Part shown: piece after piece, positions 37,641-47,058 of the stretch
Layout: every line of letters begins with the position of its first letter
How positions within the stretch are numbered: position 1 is the first letter of the stretch
Assembly: GCF_014200605.1 (NCBI RefSeq)
Contig: NZ_JACHCE010000003.1
Span: 124,001 to 188,000, forward strand
DNA: 64,000 nucleotides
From: Pedobacter cryoconitis
Lineage (GTDB): Bacteria; Bacteroidota; Bacteroidia; Sphingobacteriales; Sphingobacteriaceae
Direction: 5' to 3'
Made by a program: the position numbers and the translations under genes
The notes under the pieces: model-generated
The model's input: the letters and a program-made list of their open reading frames with translations, nothing else
The model's database searches: none
Told to the model about the DNA's origin: nothing

Positions 37641-38549
37641 TTAATTGGTTACATCTACAATTTCGATATCAAAATCCAATACCGCATTTGAAGGAACAGA
37701 ACCTTTTCCAGCAGAACCGTAAGCACGGTCAGAAGGGATAAGGATACGTATTTTACCGCCTTTAGTTAGTTTACCCGGGATAACATCACCCCATCCAAGA
37801 ACCAATGAGTTTAATGTAGTCACAAATGTGCCATCAGTATTCGAGTCAAAGACAGTACCATCCAGGAATCTACCTGTATATTTAGCCGTTATTGTTGAAG
37901 TCAGACTGATCGGAGTTGTACCGGTTCCCGCTGTTGAAACATTATAATAAACTCTTGTAGGACCTTTAGTCATCGTTAAACTATTCTTTTTAATGAAATC
38001 GTTGATTAAACGGTCATCCAATACATTTTGTGACTTCTCTGGAAAAGTATTGATCAAAAGATCAATATTTTCATTAGAAGGAACCACTCCGACACCATTT
38101 TTACCATAAGCCAGGTAAGAAGGAAGTAAAATACGTGCAGATCCTCCTGGTTTAAGTCTTAAGACCACATCACGTAATGCTGGTATATTAGCAGACATAG
38201 TTCCATCAGATGAAGTCAATCCATTCACATATCCGGCAAGTGTCCCTCTGTTCCCCTGTATTGCTGAAGCCCAGTAAACGTTTCCATTTTCCAGTCCTTT
38301 TACCGTAACATTATACAAAACAGTGTCACTGGTTGCATAATTTACAGTACCAGCCCCCTGAGTCAGGATTTGATAAAAATATCCTGATTTTAAAGAATCT
38401 TCTGTGACAGTCAATTTATTTGCCGTAATATAATCCTGTATCTTTCTGCCATCTACAACCTGTATAGATTCATAATCCTTTTTACATGAACTAAAAAGAA
38501 CAGTTAAGCCAATCAAGGCAAGAGTAAATTGTGATAACTTTTTAAGCAT
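37641..38549 (-). CDS. Lipoprotein with two FKBP-type peptidyl-prolyl isomerase domains
   Basis: A signal ending LFSSC (Cys22) makes this a lipoprotein. Two FKBP-like domains follow: residues about 60-170 (degenerate) with LPSYLAYGKNGVGVVPSNENIDLLI, and about 190-302 with YTGRFLDGTVFDSN, GWGDVIPGKLTKGGKIRILIPSDRAYGSAGKG and FDIEIVDV. Sequences are cited in part. It would assist folding of exported proteins at the envelope. It is 8 nt downstream of the related gene at 38558 and probably shares its mRNA. Confidence 0.9.
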   Translation of the reverse strand: MLKKLSQFTLALIGLTVLFSSCKKDYESIQVVDGRKIQDYITANKLTVTEDSLKSGYFYQILTQGAGTVNYATSDTVLYNVTVKGLENGNVYWASAIQGNRGTLAGYVNGLTSSDGTMSANIPALRDVVLRLKPGGSARILLPSYLAYGKNGVGVVPSNENIDLLINTFPEKSQNVLDDRLINDFIKKNSLTMTKGPTRVYYNVSTAGTGTTPISLTSTITAKYTGRFLDGTVFDSNTDGTFVTTLNSLVLGWGDVIPGKLTKGGKIRILIPSDRAYGSAGKGSVPSNAVLDFDIEIVDVTN

Positions 38550-38557
38550 TGTTTATT

Positions 38558-39112
38558 TTAGTTGGACGTTTTTGGTGGAATGACTTTTTTTACACTAATT
38601 AATTTAATCCTGAAATCCAATATTGTATTTGCAGGCAGGAACACAGGAGTATTATTTGCCCCCGGCAATGCACTGACTACCGTATTCTGGTAAGCAAGTG
38701 TTGAAGGGATAATCAATCTGATCGTTCCTCCGGGTCTGATAAATCTGAGACCTTCCTGCCAGCCTATCATTGCTGTATTATAAATAAATATAGGCGCCAG
38801 GCTATCTATCAGGGTAAGCGTGGAATCATATACAATACTTTTTGGCGGAAGCGTTCTGCCAACATAACGCAATTTTATCGTATCAGTAGGATTATATACA
38901 ATATCACTGGTTCCGGTTCCCTGTTTGATCACTTGATAATATAACCCATCAGGCGTTTTACCGGCCACGATATTACTATCTGCTAAAAACTTTTTAATTA
39001 TACCATCATCAATTGCAGCTTGTGTAGCCTGATCATAGGCAGGATCTGTCTTACAGGCTGCGAAAGAACAAGCTGCTGCAATAAACAACAGTATGATTTT
39101 GCTTTTTAACAT
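38558..39112 (-). CDS. FKBP-type peptidyl-prolyl isomerase lipoprotein
   Basis: The start is set at 39112 (184 aa) because the lipoprotein signal MLKSKIILLFIAAACSFAAC begins there, and 19 extra residues of a longer frame would precede it. One FKBP domain (about 55-180) contains YVGRTLP, GWQEGLRFIRPGGTIRLIIPSTLAYQ and an FRIKLISV end. It probably acts on exported proteins at the outer membrane or in the periplasm. The aromatic active-site residues are less conserved than in FkpA, so activity is uncertain. Confidence 0.85.
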   Translation of the reverse strand: MLKSKIILLFIAAACSFAACKTDPAYDQATQAAIDDGIIKKFLADSNIVAGKTPDGLYYQVIKQGTGTSDIVYNPTDTIKLRYVGRTLPPKSIVYDSTLTLIDSLAPIFIYNTAMIGWQEGLRFIRPGGTIRLIIPSTLAYQNTVVSALPGANNTPVFLPANTILDFRIKLISVKKVIPPKTSN

Positions 39113-39118
39113 ATTGCA

Positions 39119-39149
39119 CAAAAATAGTCTTTTATTAGGGATGGAACAA
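39119..39149 (-). promoter_or_regulatory. Candidate Bacteroidota promoter of the FKBP operon
   Basis: On the minus strand TATTTTTG (39126-39119) matches the -7 consensus TAnnTTTG, and TTG (39149-39147) lies 20 nt upstream as the -33 element. The -7 box ends only seven bases before the chosen start codon, which predicts a leaderless or nearly leaderless transcript. Confidence 0.45.
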
Positions 39150-39177
39150 TATTTAACCAATTTTAACAAATAGAACG

Positions 39178-39214
39178 AAAAAAGGCCGGATCACAATACA
39201 TGTTCCGGCCTTTT
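39178..39214. terminator. Terminator of the fatty-acid oxidation operon
   Basis: AAAAGGCCGGA and TCCGGCCTTTT form an 11-bp stem around a 13-nt loop, about 50 nt past the acyl-CoA dehydrogenase stop codon on the minus strand and upstream of the FKBP genes. Confidence 0.8.
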
Positions 39215-39265
39215 CTTTGTTAACCATATGCCTGTCTAAATCCAGGTTCAAACAGGACTTCAGGG

Positions 39266-41056
39266 TTAAAAGCAATATTTATTTTCGGCAATTAATTGTT
39301 GTGCAACTTTCTGACGGACATCTTTTACATTAAATGCTTCCATTTTAGTAAATCTTTTCAATCCTACCAGCATCATACGCTGCTCATCACCTTCTGCGAA
39401 AGCCCATAAAGCCTCTTTTCCAGCTTTTTGTAAAGCATCAACAGCCTCTACAAAATAAATACGCATCATATTCAATTGTCCTTCACAAGCCTCAGCACCT
39501 CTTAAACTAACCAGTTTTTCAGTTCTTAACATCACCGATTCAGCTACGTAAACATAACTTGCCATATCTGCAATATTCATTAAAATTTCCTGTTCTTTAG
39601 AAAGACTTAACATTAACTTCTGAACCGCAGCACCAGCTACCATTAAAGTCGCTTTTTTCAGGTTTTTAATGATTTTCTTTTCAGCAGCGAAAAGGGTATC
39701 ATCTTCTTCCCCAAAATCAGGAATAGACATTAGTTCAGCAGCAACAGCAGTAGCTGGAGTCATCAGGTCCAATTCACCTTTCATAGCTCTTTTCAACATC
39801 ATATCCACAGTTAATAACCTGTTGATTTCGTTTGTGCCTTCAAAGATTCTGTTGATCCTTGCATCACGGTATGCCCTGTCCATTGGTGCATCGGCCGAGA
39901 AGCCCATTCCACCATAAATCTGAACACCTTCATCTACTACATAATCCAAAGCCTCAGAACCCCATACTTTCAGGATCGCACATTCTACAGCAAACTGCTC
40001 CGTAGATTTTAATTTTGCTTTACTTTTATCCATTCCACCTGCAACCAATGCCTCATAAGCATCATCAATATTCTGACCTGCACGGTAATTAGCTGATTCT
40101 ACTGCATAAACCTTTGTCGCCATTTCGGCCAGTTTATAGCGGATAGCACCATATTTTGAAATCGGACGTTCAAACTGGATACGCTCATTTGAATAATTAA
40201 TTGCAGTACTGATTACAGCTTTTGAAGCTCCAACGGCTGCAGCAGCCAGTTTAATCCTGCCAATATTCAAGATATTTACAGCAATTTTAAATCCATTTTC
40301 ACGCTCAGAAAGCATGTTTTCCACAGGAACTTCACAATCGTTGAAAAACACCTGACGGGTTGATGATCCTTTGATCCCCATTTTATGTTCTTCAGGGTTC
40401 ATCGTTACCCCTCCAAATTCACGCTCTACAATAAACGCAGTCAGATTTTTATCATCATCGATTTTTGCAAAGACAATAAAGATATCTGCAAAACCACCAT
40501 TGGTAATCCACATTTTCTGTCCGTTAATCACATAATGTTTACCGTCTGCTGATAACTTAGCTTTGGTTTTACCAGAATTAGCATCAGATCCCGAGTTTGG
40601 TTCTGTTAAGCAATAAGCTGCTTTCCATTCTCCTGATCCCAGTTTCGGTATATATTTTGCTTTCTGCTCTTCATTTCCATAATAAAGGATAGGTAAAGTA
40701 CCAATTCCCGTATGTGCAGAAATTGCTACTGCAAATGAATGACCAGCACCAATTACATCAGCAACCAGCATTGAAGTATTAAAGTTCTTACCAAAACCAC
40801 CGTATTCCTCAGGAATAGAAACACCAAGCAAACCAAGTTCACCAGCCTTAGTAACCAGTGAAGGCATCAGGCCTTCTTCCATTTTATCAATACGATCCAG
40901 GTTAGGATACACTTCCGCAGTTAAAAAGTCCCTGCAGGTTTGTGCAATCATTTGCTGTTCTTCATCAAATTCTTCAGGAATAAATACATCCTGGTATGTG
41001 GTTTCCTTTATCAAAAACTCGCCACCTTTTACTTTTGTTTTGTCTGTAGTTTCCAT
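39266..41056 (-). CDS. Acyl-CoA dehydrogenase (FadE-like, long C-terminal form)
   Basis: The 596-residue flavoprotein catalyses the first step of beta-oxidation, forming the 2,3-enoyl-CoA. It has the ACAD core with YCLTEPNSGSDANSG, the FAD-binding stretch ERIQFERPISKYGAIRYKLAEMA (in part) and IFEGTNEINRLL, whose Glu is the likely catalytic base. The extra C-terminal helical region (about 430-596) is as in FadE of Bacillus-type operons. It is the last gene of the operon, 82 nt after the thiolase gene. Confidence 0.94.
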   Translation of the reverse strand: METTDKTKVKGGEFLIKETTYQDVFIPEEFDEEQQMIAQTCRDFLTAEVYPNLDRIDKMEEGLMPSLVTKAGELGLLGVSIPEEYGGFGKNFNTSMLVADVIGAGHSFAVAISAHTGIGTLPILYYGNEEQKAKYIPKLGSGEWKAAYCLTEPNSGSDANSGKTKAKLSADGKHYVINGQKMWITNGGFADIFIVFAKIDDDKNLTAFIVEREFGGVTMNPEEHKMGIKGSSTRQVFFNDCEVPVENMLSERENGFKIAVNILNIGRIKLAAAAVGASKAVISTAINYSNERIQFERPISKYGAIRYKLAEMATKVYAVESANYRAGQNIDDAYEALVAGGMDKSKAKLKSTEQFAVECAILKVWGSEALDYVVDEGVQIYGGMGFSADAPMDRAYRDARINRIFEGTNEINRLLTVDMMLKRAMKGELDLMTPATAVAAELMSIPDFGEEDDTLFAAEKKIIKNLKKATLMVAGAAVQKLMLSLSKEQEILMNIADMASYVYVAESVMLRTEKLVSLRGAEACEGQLNMMRIYFVEAVDALQKAGKEALWAFAEGDEQRMMLVGLKRFTKMEAFNVKDVRQKVAQQLIAENKYCF

Positions 41057-41138
41057 ATTTTTTGTAGCTGATCTCTACCGGAATATTTCCGGAGATTCCA
41101 TTTTTAAATTTTATAATTAAGCGCCCGATCTAAAAGCA

Positions 41139-42317
41139 CTATAACATTTCAAAAATACCGGCAGCACCTTGTCCGCTACCCACACACATCGTTACCATTC
41201 CGTATTTACCATTTCTGCGTTTCAGTTCATTAAACAACTGTACAGAGAGTTTTGCACCAGTACAGCCCAGTGGGTGACCTAAAGCAATAGCTCCACCATT
41301 CACGTTCACAATATCCTGGTTGATACCTAAAGTTCTCACCACAGCAAGTGACTGAGAGGCAAAAGCCTCATTCAGTTCGATCAGGTCCATTTGCTCCAAT
41401 GTCAACCCTGCTTTCTTCAAAGCCAGAGGAATAGCATCAACAGGGCCTATACCCATAATTCTTGGCGGTACACCTACCACGCCATAACTTACCAGGCGGG
41501 CAATAGGTTCAACCCCCAGTTCTTTCAGTTTACTTTCAGAAACCACAATCACGAAAGCTGCACCATCTGATGTCTGAGAAGAGTTACCAGCAGTCACACT
41601 GCCGTCAGCAGCAAAAACAGGTTTAAGTTTAGCTAATTTATCCAATGTAGTATCCGCACGCGGCCCTTCATCTGTATCTACCACATAACTCCTTGTTTTC
41701 TTTTTCATCTGACCATCCAGATAATTTTCAGTAACCGTAATTGGGGCTACACCGGCTTTTAAATGACCATTTTTGATCGCTTCTACAGCTTTCATATTAG
41801 ACCTGAAGGCAAATTCATCCTGATCTTCTCTGCTCACTTTATATTCATTAGCTACAGCCTCGGCAGTAAGCCCCATTCCCCAGTACCAGTCCGGGTTCTT
41901 TTTCGCCACCTCATAGTTAGGCACTACTTTCCATCCGCCAAAAGGCATTCCGGACATCACTTCAACCCCGCCGGCAATGATACAATCTGCCATTCCGCTT
42001 TTAATTTTAGCAACAGCAGTAGCAATAGTATCCAATCCGGATGCACAATACCTATTCAGGGTTACACCCGGAACTTTATCGGTATCCAATCCCATCAGGG
42101 AAACCATACGGCCTATATTTAATCCTTGTTCTGCTTCTGGTGTAGCATTCCCAACGATAACATCATCTATTTGTTCTTTATCCAGATTAGGTACTGAGGC
42201 TACCAGTTGTCTGATGACTTCAGCAGCCAGATCATCGGCCCTTGTAAAACGAAATACGCCACGTGGTGCTTTGCCCACTGCCGTACGTAAACCTGCTATA
42301 ATATATGCTTCTTGCAT
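41139..42317 (-). CDS. Acetyl-CoA acyltransferase (3-ketoacyl-CoA thiolase)
   Basis: The 392-residue enzyme cleaves 3-ketoacyl-CoA with CoA at the end of each beta-oxidation round. It shows the nucleophile Cys91 in [24 protein letters not shown] with the active His, and the second cysteine in [15 protein letters not shown]. The gene lies between the FadN-like and acyl-CoA dehydrogenase genes, the same order as in the fadN-fadA-fadE operon of Bacillus. This context argues for degradation rather than synthesis. Confidence 0.95.
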   Translation of the reverse strand: MQEAYIIAGLRTAVGKAPRGVFRFTRADDLAAEVIRQLVASVPNLDKEQIDDVIVGNATPEAEQGLNIGRMVSLMGLDTDKVPGVTLNRYCASGLDTIATAVAKIKSGMADCIIAGGVEVMSGMPFGGWKVVPNYEVAKKNPDWYWGMGLTAEAVANEYKVSREDQDEFAFRSNMKAVEAIKNGHLKAGVAPITVTENYLDGQMKKKTRSYVVDTDEGPRADTTLDKLAKLKPVFAADGSVTAGNSSQTSDGAAFVIVVSESKLKELGVEPIARLVSYGVVGVPPRIMGIGPVDAIPLALKKAGLTLEQMDLIELNEAFASQSLAVVRTLGINQDIVNVNGGAIALGHPLGCTGAKLSVQLFNELKRRNGKYGMVTMCVGSGQGAAGIFEML

Positions 42318-42417
42318 TTTTTGATGTAGTTAAGGAAACTCCGCGGAATAAATCCTGACCGTCGTTTGCTGTTAAACATTATATTTTTAATATCCTCTGG
42401 TTAGCGTCTCTATATAT

Positions 42418-44826
42418 TTAGTTACGAAGTGGCTTACCCTTAGTCACAATACTCTGAATTCTTTCCAGCGTTTTTCTTTCACCGCAAAGTGACAGGAAAG
42501 CTTCTCTTTCTAAATCCAGTAAATACTGTTCCGTTACCTCTGTTGGTGAAGATAAATCTCCGCCACACATTACATAACCCAGTTTTTCTGAAATCTTCTT
42601 ATCATGTTCAGAAATATAATGACCCGAATACATCGTATTAGCACCTGCATAAACAATTCCTAATCCTTGTTTACCCAATACCCTGATATCATTTCTTCTT
42701 ACCGGCTGCGTATAACCAGCATCTGCAAGCTCAATTGCTTTTGCTTTAGCATCTGCAATTAGCCTGCTGCGGTTCATCGTCACAGAGAACTTATCTTTTT
42801 GTAAATAACCCAGTTCATAGGCTTCCAGTGCAGAAGTCGAAACTTTAGCCATTCCTATCGTCAGGAAACGATCCTTTAATACATTCTGCACAATCTGATC
42901 AGCTTTATATTCATCAGAAGCACGTAAAGCGAATTCTTTTGTACCTCCGCCACCAGGAATCACCCCAACGCCAAATTCTACCAGTCCCATATAGGTCTCT
43001 GCATTCAATTGTACATGATCTGCATGCAAACTAAATTCACATCCACCACCTAAAGTCAGGTTATGCGGAGCAACGACAACCGGAATAGAAGAATATCTGA
43101 TTCTCATGGAAGTATTCTGGAAAGCACGGATAGCCATGTTCAATTCATCCCATTCCTGCTCCACAGCCATCATAAAAATCATCCCTACATTAGCTCCTGC
43201 CGAGAAATTAGCACCATCATTTCCAATAACTACTCCTCTGTATTCTTTTTCCGCCAGATCTATAGCCTTATTGATAGCCTGTAGTGTATCACCACCTATA
43301 GTATTCATTTTTGAATGGAACTCTACATTCAGTATTCCATCACCCAAATCAAGAATAGAAGCACCTGAGTTCTTCCAGATTGTTTTAGTAGTGCGGATAT
43401 TATCCAGGATAATGAATGAATCAGCACCTGGCAATGCTTTATAACTCTTAGAAGGAATATCGTAATATTTTTTAACCCCATCTTCTACTTTATAGAAACT
43501 GGTATGGCCGGCAGCAAGCATTTCATGTACCCAGGCAGCAGCCTCATGTCCATACTTTTTCATGCCTTCGAGCGATTCAGTGATTCCTACTGCGTCCCAG
43601 ACTTCAAACGGGCCTAAATCCCATCCGAATCCTGCACGCAGGGCATCATCAATCCTATACAGTTCGTTTGCAATTTCAGGAATTCTGTCCGATACATATT
43701 CAAACAAACCAAAGAAAGAATGTCTGAATACTTCTGCTGCTTTATCTTTACCTGCAGCAAAAACCTTCATCCTGTCTCTGACATTTTCGATAGGTTTTGT
43801 CAGATCAAGCGTAGCCGATTTAACTTTTTGCTGTGTACGATATTCCAGTGTTTTTAAATCCAGTGCTAAAATTTCTGTTTTACCATCAGCAGTTTTTGTT
43901 TTTTTATAAAAACCCTGCTTAGTTTTATCGCCTAACCATTTATTCTCTTCCATTTTGACTACATAGTCCGGAAGTTTAAATAAATCGTGCGCTTTATCGT
44001 CAGGACAGTTATCATAAAGACCTTTTGATACTTTAATCATGGTATCTAATCCGACCACATCAGAAGTACGGAAAGTAGCAGATTTCGGTCTGCCCAAAGC
44101 AGGCCCGGTGAATTTATCTACTTCCTCTACAGTGAGGTCTAATTTTTCTACCAGATGTAATAAAGCCATCATCGAATATACACCCACGCGGTTAGCGATG
44201 AATGCAGGAGTATCTTTACATAAAACAGTTGTTTTACCTAAAAATTTGTCTCCATAATGCATTAAGAAATCTACCAGCTCAGGTTTAGTGTCCGGAGTAG
44301 GTATAATTTCCAGCAAACGCAGATAACGTGGAGGATTAAAAAAGTGGGTACCACAGAAATTAGCTTTAAAGTCATCGCTTCTTCCTTCAGTCATTAAATG
44401 AATAGGGATACCAGAAGTATTGGAAGTGATCAATGTACCGGGTTTACGGAATTGTTCAACCTGCTCAAATACTTTTTTCTTAATATCAAGATTTTCAACA
44501 ACGACCTCAATAATCCAGTCTACACCAGCAATTTTTGACATATCAGCTTCAAAATTACCTGTTGTAATCTTATTGACTACCGTTTTGGTATAAACCGGAG
44601 AAGGATTCGTTTTAATGGCATTCTGTAATGCTGCATTGACAATACGGTTCTGAACTGCCGGATTATCCAGCTGTAAACCTTTTGCTGCTTCCTCTGGACT
44701 CAGTTCCTTTGGTGCGATGTCTAACAACAATACTTCTACACCTATATTCGCAAAGTGACAAGCAATGCGTGAGCCCATGATACCGGAGCCTAATACCGCT
44801 ACTTTATTTATCTTTTTGTTCATCAT
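42418..44826 (-). CDS. 3-hydroxyacyl-CoA dehydrogenase / enoyl-CoA hydratase fusion (FadN-like)
   Basis: The 802-residue bifunctional enzyme hydrates enoyl-CoA and oxidises the 3-hydroxyacyl-CoA with NAD. The dehydrogenase comes first (VAVLGSGIMGSRIACHFANIG, 9-29, cited in part as GSGIMGSRIAC). The hydratase comes second, with GANFSAGANVG, LTLGGGCEFSLHAD and FGVGVIPGGGGTKEF. This order is the reverse of E. coli FadB and matches FadN of Bacillus. The 5' end overlaps the marR gene by 23 bases, so the two are coupled. Confidence 0.95.
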   Translation of the reverse strand: MMNKKINKVAVLGSGIMGSRIACHFANIGVEVLLLDIAPKELSPEEAAKGLQLDNPAVQNRIVNAALQNAIKTNPSPVYTKTVVNKITTGNFEADMSKIAGVDWIIEVVVENLDIKKKVFEQVEQFRKPGTLITSNTSGIPIHLMTEGRSDDFKANFCGTHFFNPPRYLRLLEIIPTPDTKPELVDFLMHYGDKFLGKTTVLCKDTPAFIANRVGVYSMMALLHLVEKLDLTVEEVDKFTGPALGRPKSATFRTSDVVGLDTMIKVSKGLYDNCPDDKAHDLFKLPDYVVKMEENKWLGDKTKQGFYKKTKTADGKTEILALDLKTLEYRTQQKVKSATLDLTKPIENVRDRMKVFAAGKDKAAEVFRHSFFGLFEYVSDRIPEIANELYRIDDALRAGFGWDLGPFEVWDAVGITESLEGMKKYGHEAAAWVHEMLAAGHTSFYKVEDGVKKYYDIPSKSYKALPGADSFIILDNIRTTKTIWKNSGASILDLGDGILNVEFHSKMNTIGGDTLQAINKAIDLAEKEYRGVVIGNDGANFSAGANVGMIFMMAVEQEWDELNMAIRAFQNTSMRIRYSSIPVVVAPHNLTLGGGCEFSLHADHVQLNAETYMGLVEFGVGVIPGGGGTKEFALRASDEYKADQIVQNVLKDRFLTIGMAKVSTSALEAYELGYLQKDKFSVTMNRSRLIADAKAKAIELADAGYTQPVRRNDIRVLGKQGLGIVYAGANTMYSGHYISEHDKKISEKLGYVMCGGDLSSPTEVTEQYLLDLEREAFLSLCGERKTLERIQSIVTKGKPLRN

Positions 44827-45262
44827 TTCCTGTAGTTACTGTATATGCTAAAGTGAGTTTATTTAATTTCTGCAGGCCTAGTACCAGGCTATTCTTTTCT
44901 GCTATAGTCAGATGTTCGTTGAGGTATTCATTGAAAGAACGGACAACGCTTTTAGCGACCTGTCTCTTCTCCCTGCCAAAATCGGTCAGGAAGACTTTTA
45001 CGGATCTTTTATCCCCGGAAGATGCCTCACGATATATTAACCCGGATTCTTCCATATTGTTTAGCATTCTCGATAAACTGGTTGCCTTTACGCCCAGCAG
45101 TCCTGCAAGCTGCGAAACAGCCGTACCCTCTTTATCAATATTAATTAACACATAACCAATTGCTTGTGTGATATCAAAACCCGAAGCGATCTGGTTATAA
45201 GTGTTAGACATGTTCTGCCAAACCACTTTCAATAAATAATCTATAGTTTCCTGTTGTTTCAT
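44804..45262 (-). CDS. MarR-family transcriptional regulator
   Basis: The 152-residue protein has the winged-helix core with AVSQLAGLLGVKATSLSRMLNNMEESGLIYREAS (about 52-85, in part) and a basic wing GDKRSVKVFLTDFGREK. It leads the fatty-acid oxidation operon and overlaps the FadN-like gene by 23 bases. It is probably an autorepressor of this operon and may sense an acyl-CoA. A 12-bp palindrome lies just upstream of its start. Confidence 0.92.
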   Translation of the reverse strand: MKQQETIDYLLKVVWQNMSNTYNQIASGFDITQAIGYVLINIDKEGTAVSQLAGLLGVKATSLSRMLNNMEESGLIYREASSGDKRSVKVFLTDFGREKRQVAKSVVRSFNEYLNEHLTIAEKNSLVLGLQKLNKLTLAYTVTTGNDEQKDK

Positions 45263-45269
45263 TAATTAC

Positions 45270-45281
45270 TATGCTTGCATA
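45270..45281. promoter_or_regulatory. 12-bp palindrome, candidate MarR operator
   Basis: TATGC-TT-GCATA lies 8 nt before the marR start codon. MarR proteins usually bind short inverted repeats near their own start. Confidence 0.4.
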
Positions 45282-45424
45282 ACAAAGCTAAAGAATATAA
45301 AACTAGAATCCAAGAAACCATTATGATTTTTCAATTCCCGTAACGAAATGAATATCAAAATCATGATCGCTTTATAACCGCTAAAAAACAATCACATACC
45401 GGTAAAAAAAAAGAGCACAAAAAA

Positions 45425-45450
45425 AGCCGCCAGGTTTGACCCTGGCGGCT
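45425..45450 (-). terminator. Terminator of the OmpA-like gene
   Basis: AGCCGCCAGG and CCTGGCGGCT form a 10-bp GC-rich stem with a 6-nt loop followed on the minus strand by TTTTTTT, 20 nt past the stop codon. Confidence 0.85.
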
Positions 45451-45470
45451 TCTCAAATATTGGTTTCAGA

Positions 45471-46805
45471 CTAGTATAAAGTAAATTCTACTCTTCTGTT
45501 TTTCTGACGACCAGCTGCAGTTTTGTTAGTTGCAATTGGTTGGTTTTTACCGTAACCAGTAGCTTCGATTCTAGATGCATTAGCACCTTGAGAAACTAAG
45601 TAAGCTTTAACTGACTCAGCTCTGTCTTTAGATAATCTCATGTTCAAATCTGCTGAACCTGTGTTATCTGTGTGACCAGCTAATTTCAAGCTAAAGTTTT
45701 TAGTTACTAATAAGTTAGCAACACGGTTTAATGAAGGATATGATTTAGCTCTGATAGTAGCTTTAGCTAAATCAAATTCTAAGTCTTTAATCGCTTGTTT
45801 AACAACTTTACGATCTGCTTCAGTAATGATTACTTTTTCAGTAACAACCGGAGCAGGAGTAACTAATGGACAACCAGCACCATCAACAACAGTTCCAGAT
45901 GGAGTGTTAGGGCATTTATCCAATTTATCAGCAACACCGTCACCGTCAGTATCTCTCAATAAATCGCTCATTTCAGTTCTTAATTTAGCATTTTCAGATT
46001 TCTGAGCATCTAAATCGCTTTTCAAAGAATTTGCAAGGTTTTTAGCCTGAAGAGCTTCGTCATAAGTAGCAGCTACCGGATTGTGGAAAGCTAATTGTTT
46101 TCCTTTACCCAATGCAAACTCTAAACCAGCACTAGCATAGTTAAATTTATCGCTATGACGAGGACCACGACGAGTTCCGTCTAAGTTATCGCCATCAACA
46201 AAATAAACAGACCATCCTAAGTTAAAGTTAACTTTTTCAGAAACTTTGAATCTTGCACCTAATCCTACAGGAATGATTAATTCTTTAACATCTTTTGGAT
46301 ATTCACTAGTTCCAGAAGCGTTAGTAACTTTTGGTTTATAACCAGCTAAACCAGCACCACCTGTTACGAATAACTGTAATGCATCTTGTTTTCTGAACAT
46401 GTCAATATTGAACATATTTACTTCAGCGCTTAATGAAGCAGCATAGTTTAACTGAGTTTCGAATGCAGTATTTCCACCAACAATAGCAGCTCCTTTACCA
46501 TCATTAAATGATTTAGAGTTATCGCCTTTTAATTTACCTCTGATTCCGTCTAATTTCAAAGAGAAATATGGAGTAAATTGTTTTTTAATGTAAAGACCAT
46601 ATCCTAAGTTAGAACTGTTCTTAGAGAAATCATTGTGACCACCCAGTGGAGAAGTTGGAGTTAAAACACCAGCATTTACACCGATAGACCAGGTACTGAA
46701 CTGCTGAGCAGCATTAGAAACTGGTTGCTCTTGTGCCTGTGCAGCACCACCAATGAAAAGGGCAGCTAATGCTACCGGCAAACTTTTAAATAATTTTTGT
46801 TTCAT
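45471..46805 (-). CDS. OmpA-family outer membrane protein with TSP type 3 repeat
   Basis: The 444-residue protein has a signal peptide ending AQAQ, a beta-barrel (about 26-235), a coiled linker (LKSDLDAQKSENAKLRTEMSD, in part), a thrombospondin type 3 calcium repeat DTDGDGVADKLDKCPNTP (about 287-304) and the OmpA peptidoglycan-binding domain (about 325-444) with LAGHTDNTGSADLNMRLSKDRAESV (in part) and GYGKNQPIATNKTAAGRQKNRRVEF. It ties the outer membrane to the cell wall. Codon use looks highly biased, consistent with strong expression. Confidence 0.95.
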   Translation of the reverse strand: MKQKLFKSLPVALAALFIGGAAQAQEQPVSNAAQQFSTWSIGVNAGVLTPTSPLGGHNDFSKNSSNLGYGLYIKKQFTPYFSLKLDGIRGKLKGDNSKSFNDGKGAAIVGGNTAFETQLNYAASLSAEVNMFNIDMFRKQDALQLFVTGGAGLAGYKPKVTNASGTSEYPKDVKELIIPVGLGARFKVSEKVNFNLGWSVYFVDGDNLDGTRRGPRHSDKFNYASAGLEFALGKGKQLAFHNPVAATYDEALQAKNLANSLKSDLDAQKSENAKLRTEMSDLLRDTDGDGVADKLDKCPNTPSGTVVDGAGCPLVTPAPVVTEKVIITEADRKVVKQAIKDLEFDLAKATIRAKSYPSLNRVANLLVTKNFSLKLAGHTDNTGSADLNMRLSKDRAESVKAYLVSQGANASRIEATGYGKNQPIATNKTAAGRQKNRRVEFTLY

Positions 46806-47058
46806 AATATGAGTTTAATAAAAAATAGTTCTGGTATTTTTTTTGATACTTAAGCAATATCTATACCAAATTAATTTATATCGCTCTAAGCACTTTCGAG
46901 GCAGGTTTTCCTCCATAAACTGTATGTTTAATGAAGCAAAATCTGCCGTTTTAAATGAACAGAAAGCTTTATAATGGCGCCAAGGTATGGATTATAAAGA
47001 AACATGACAAATAATTTTCACCTCTGGAGATTATATATTACCATATAAATACAATTAA
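46806..47058. other. Spacer between the OmpA-like and acyl-CoA synthetase genes
   Basis: The 253-nt spacer contains no reading frame or repeat that I can support. It should hold the OmpA promoter and the synthetase terminator. A near-match to a -7 box (TTAATTTG on the minus strand, 46867-46874) is the only hint of a promoter. Confidence 0.4.

Noticed and set aside
41078..41092. CCGGAA-TAT-TTCCGG palindrome between thiolase and acyl-CoA dehydrogenase genes
   Set aside because: Palindromes of this length are expected by chance in a 64-kb window, and an operator inside the operon is not needed to explain expression.
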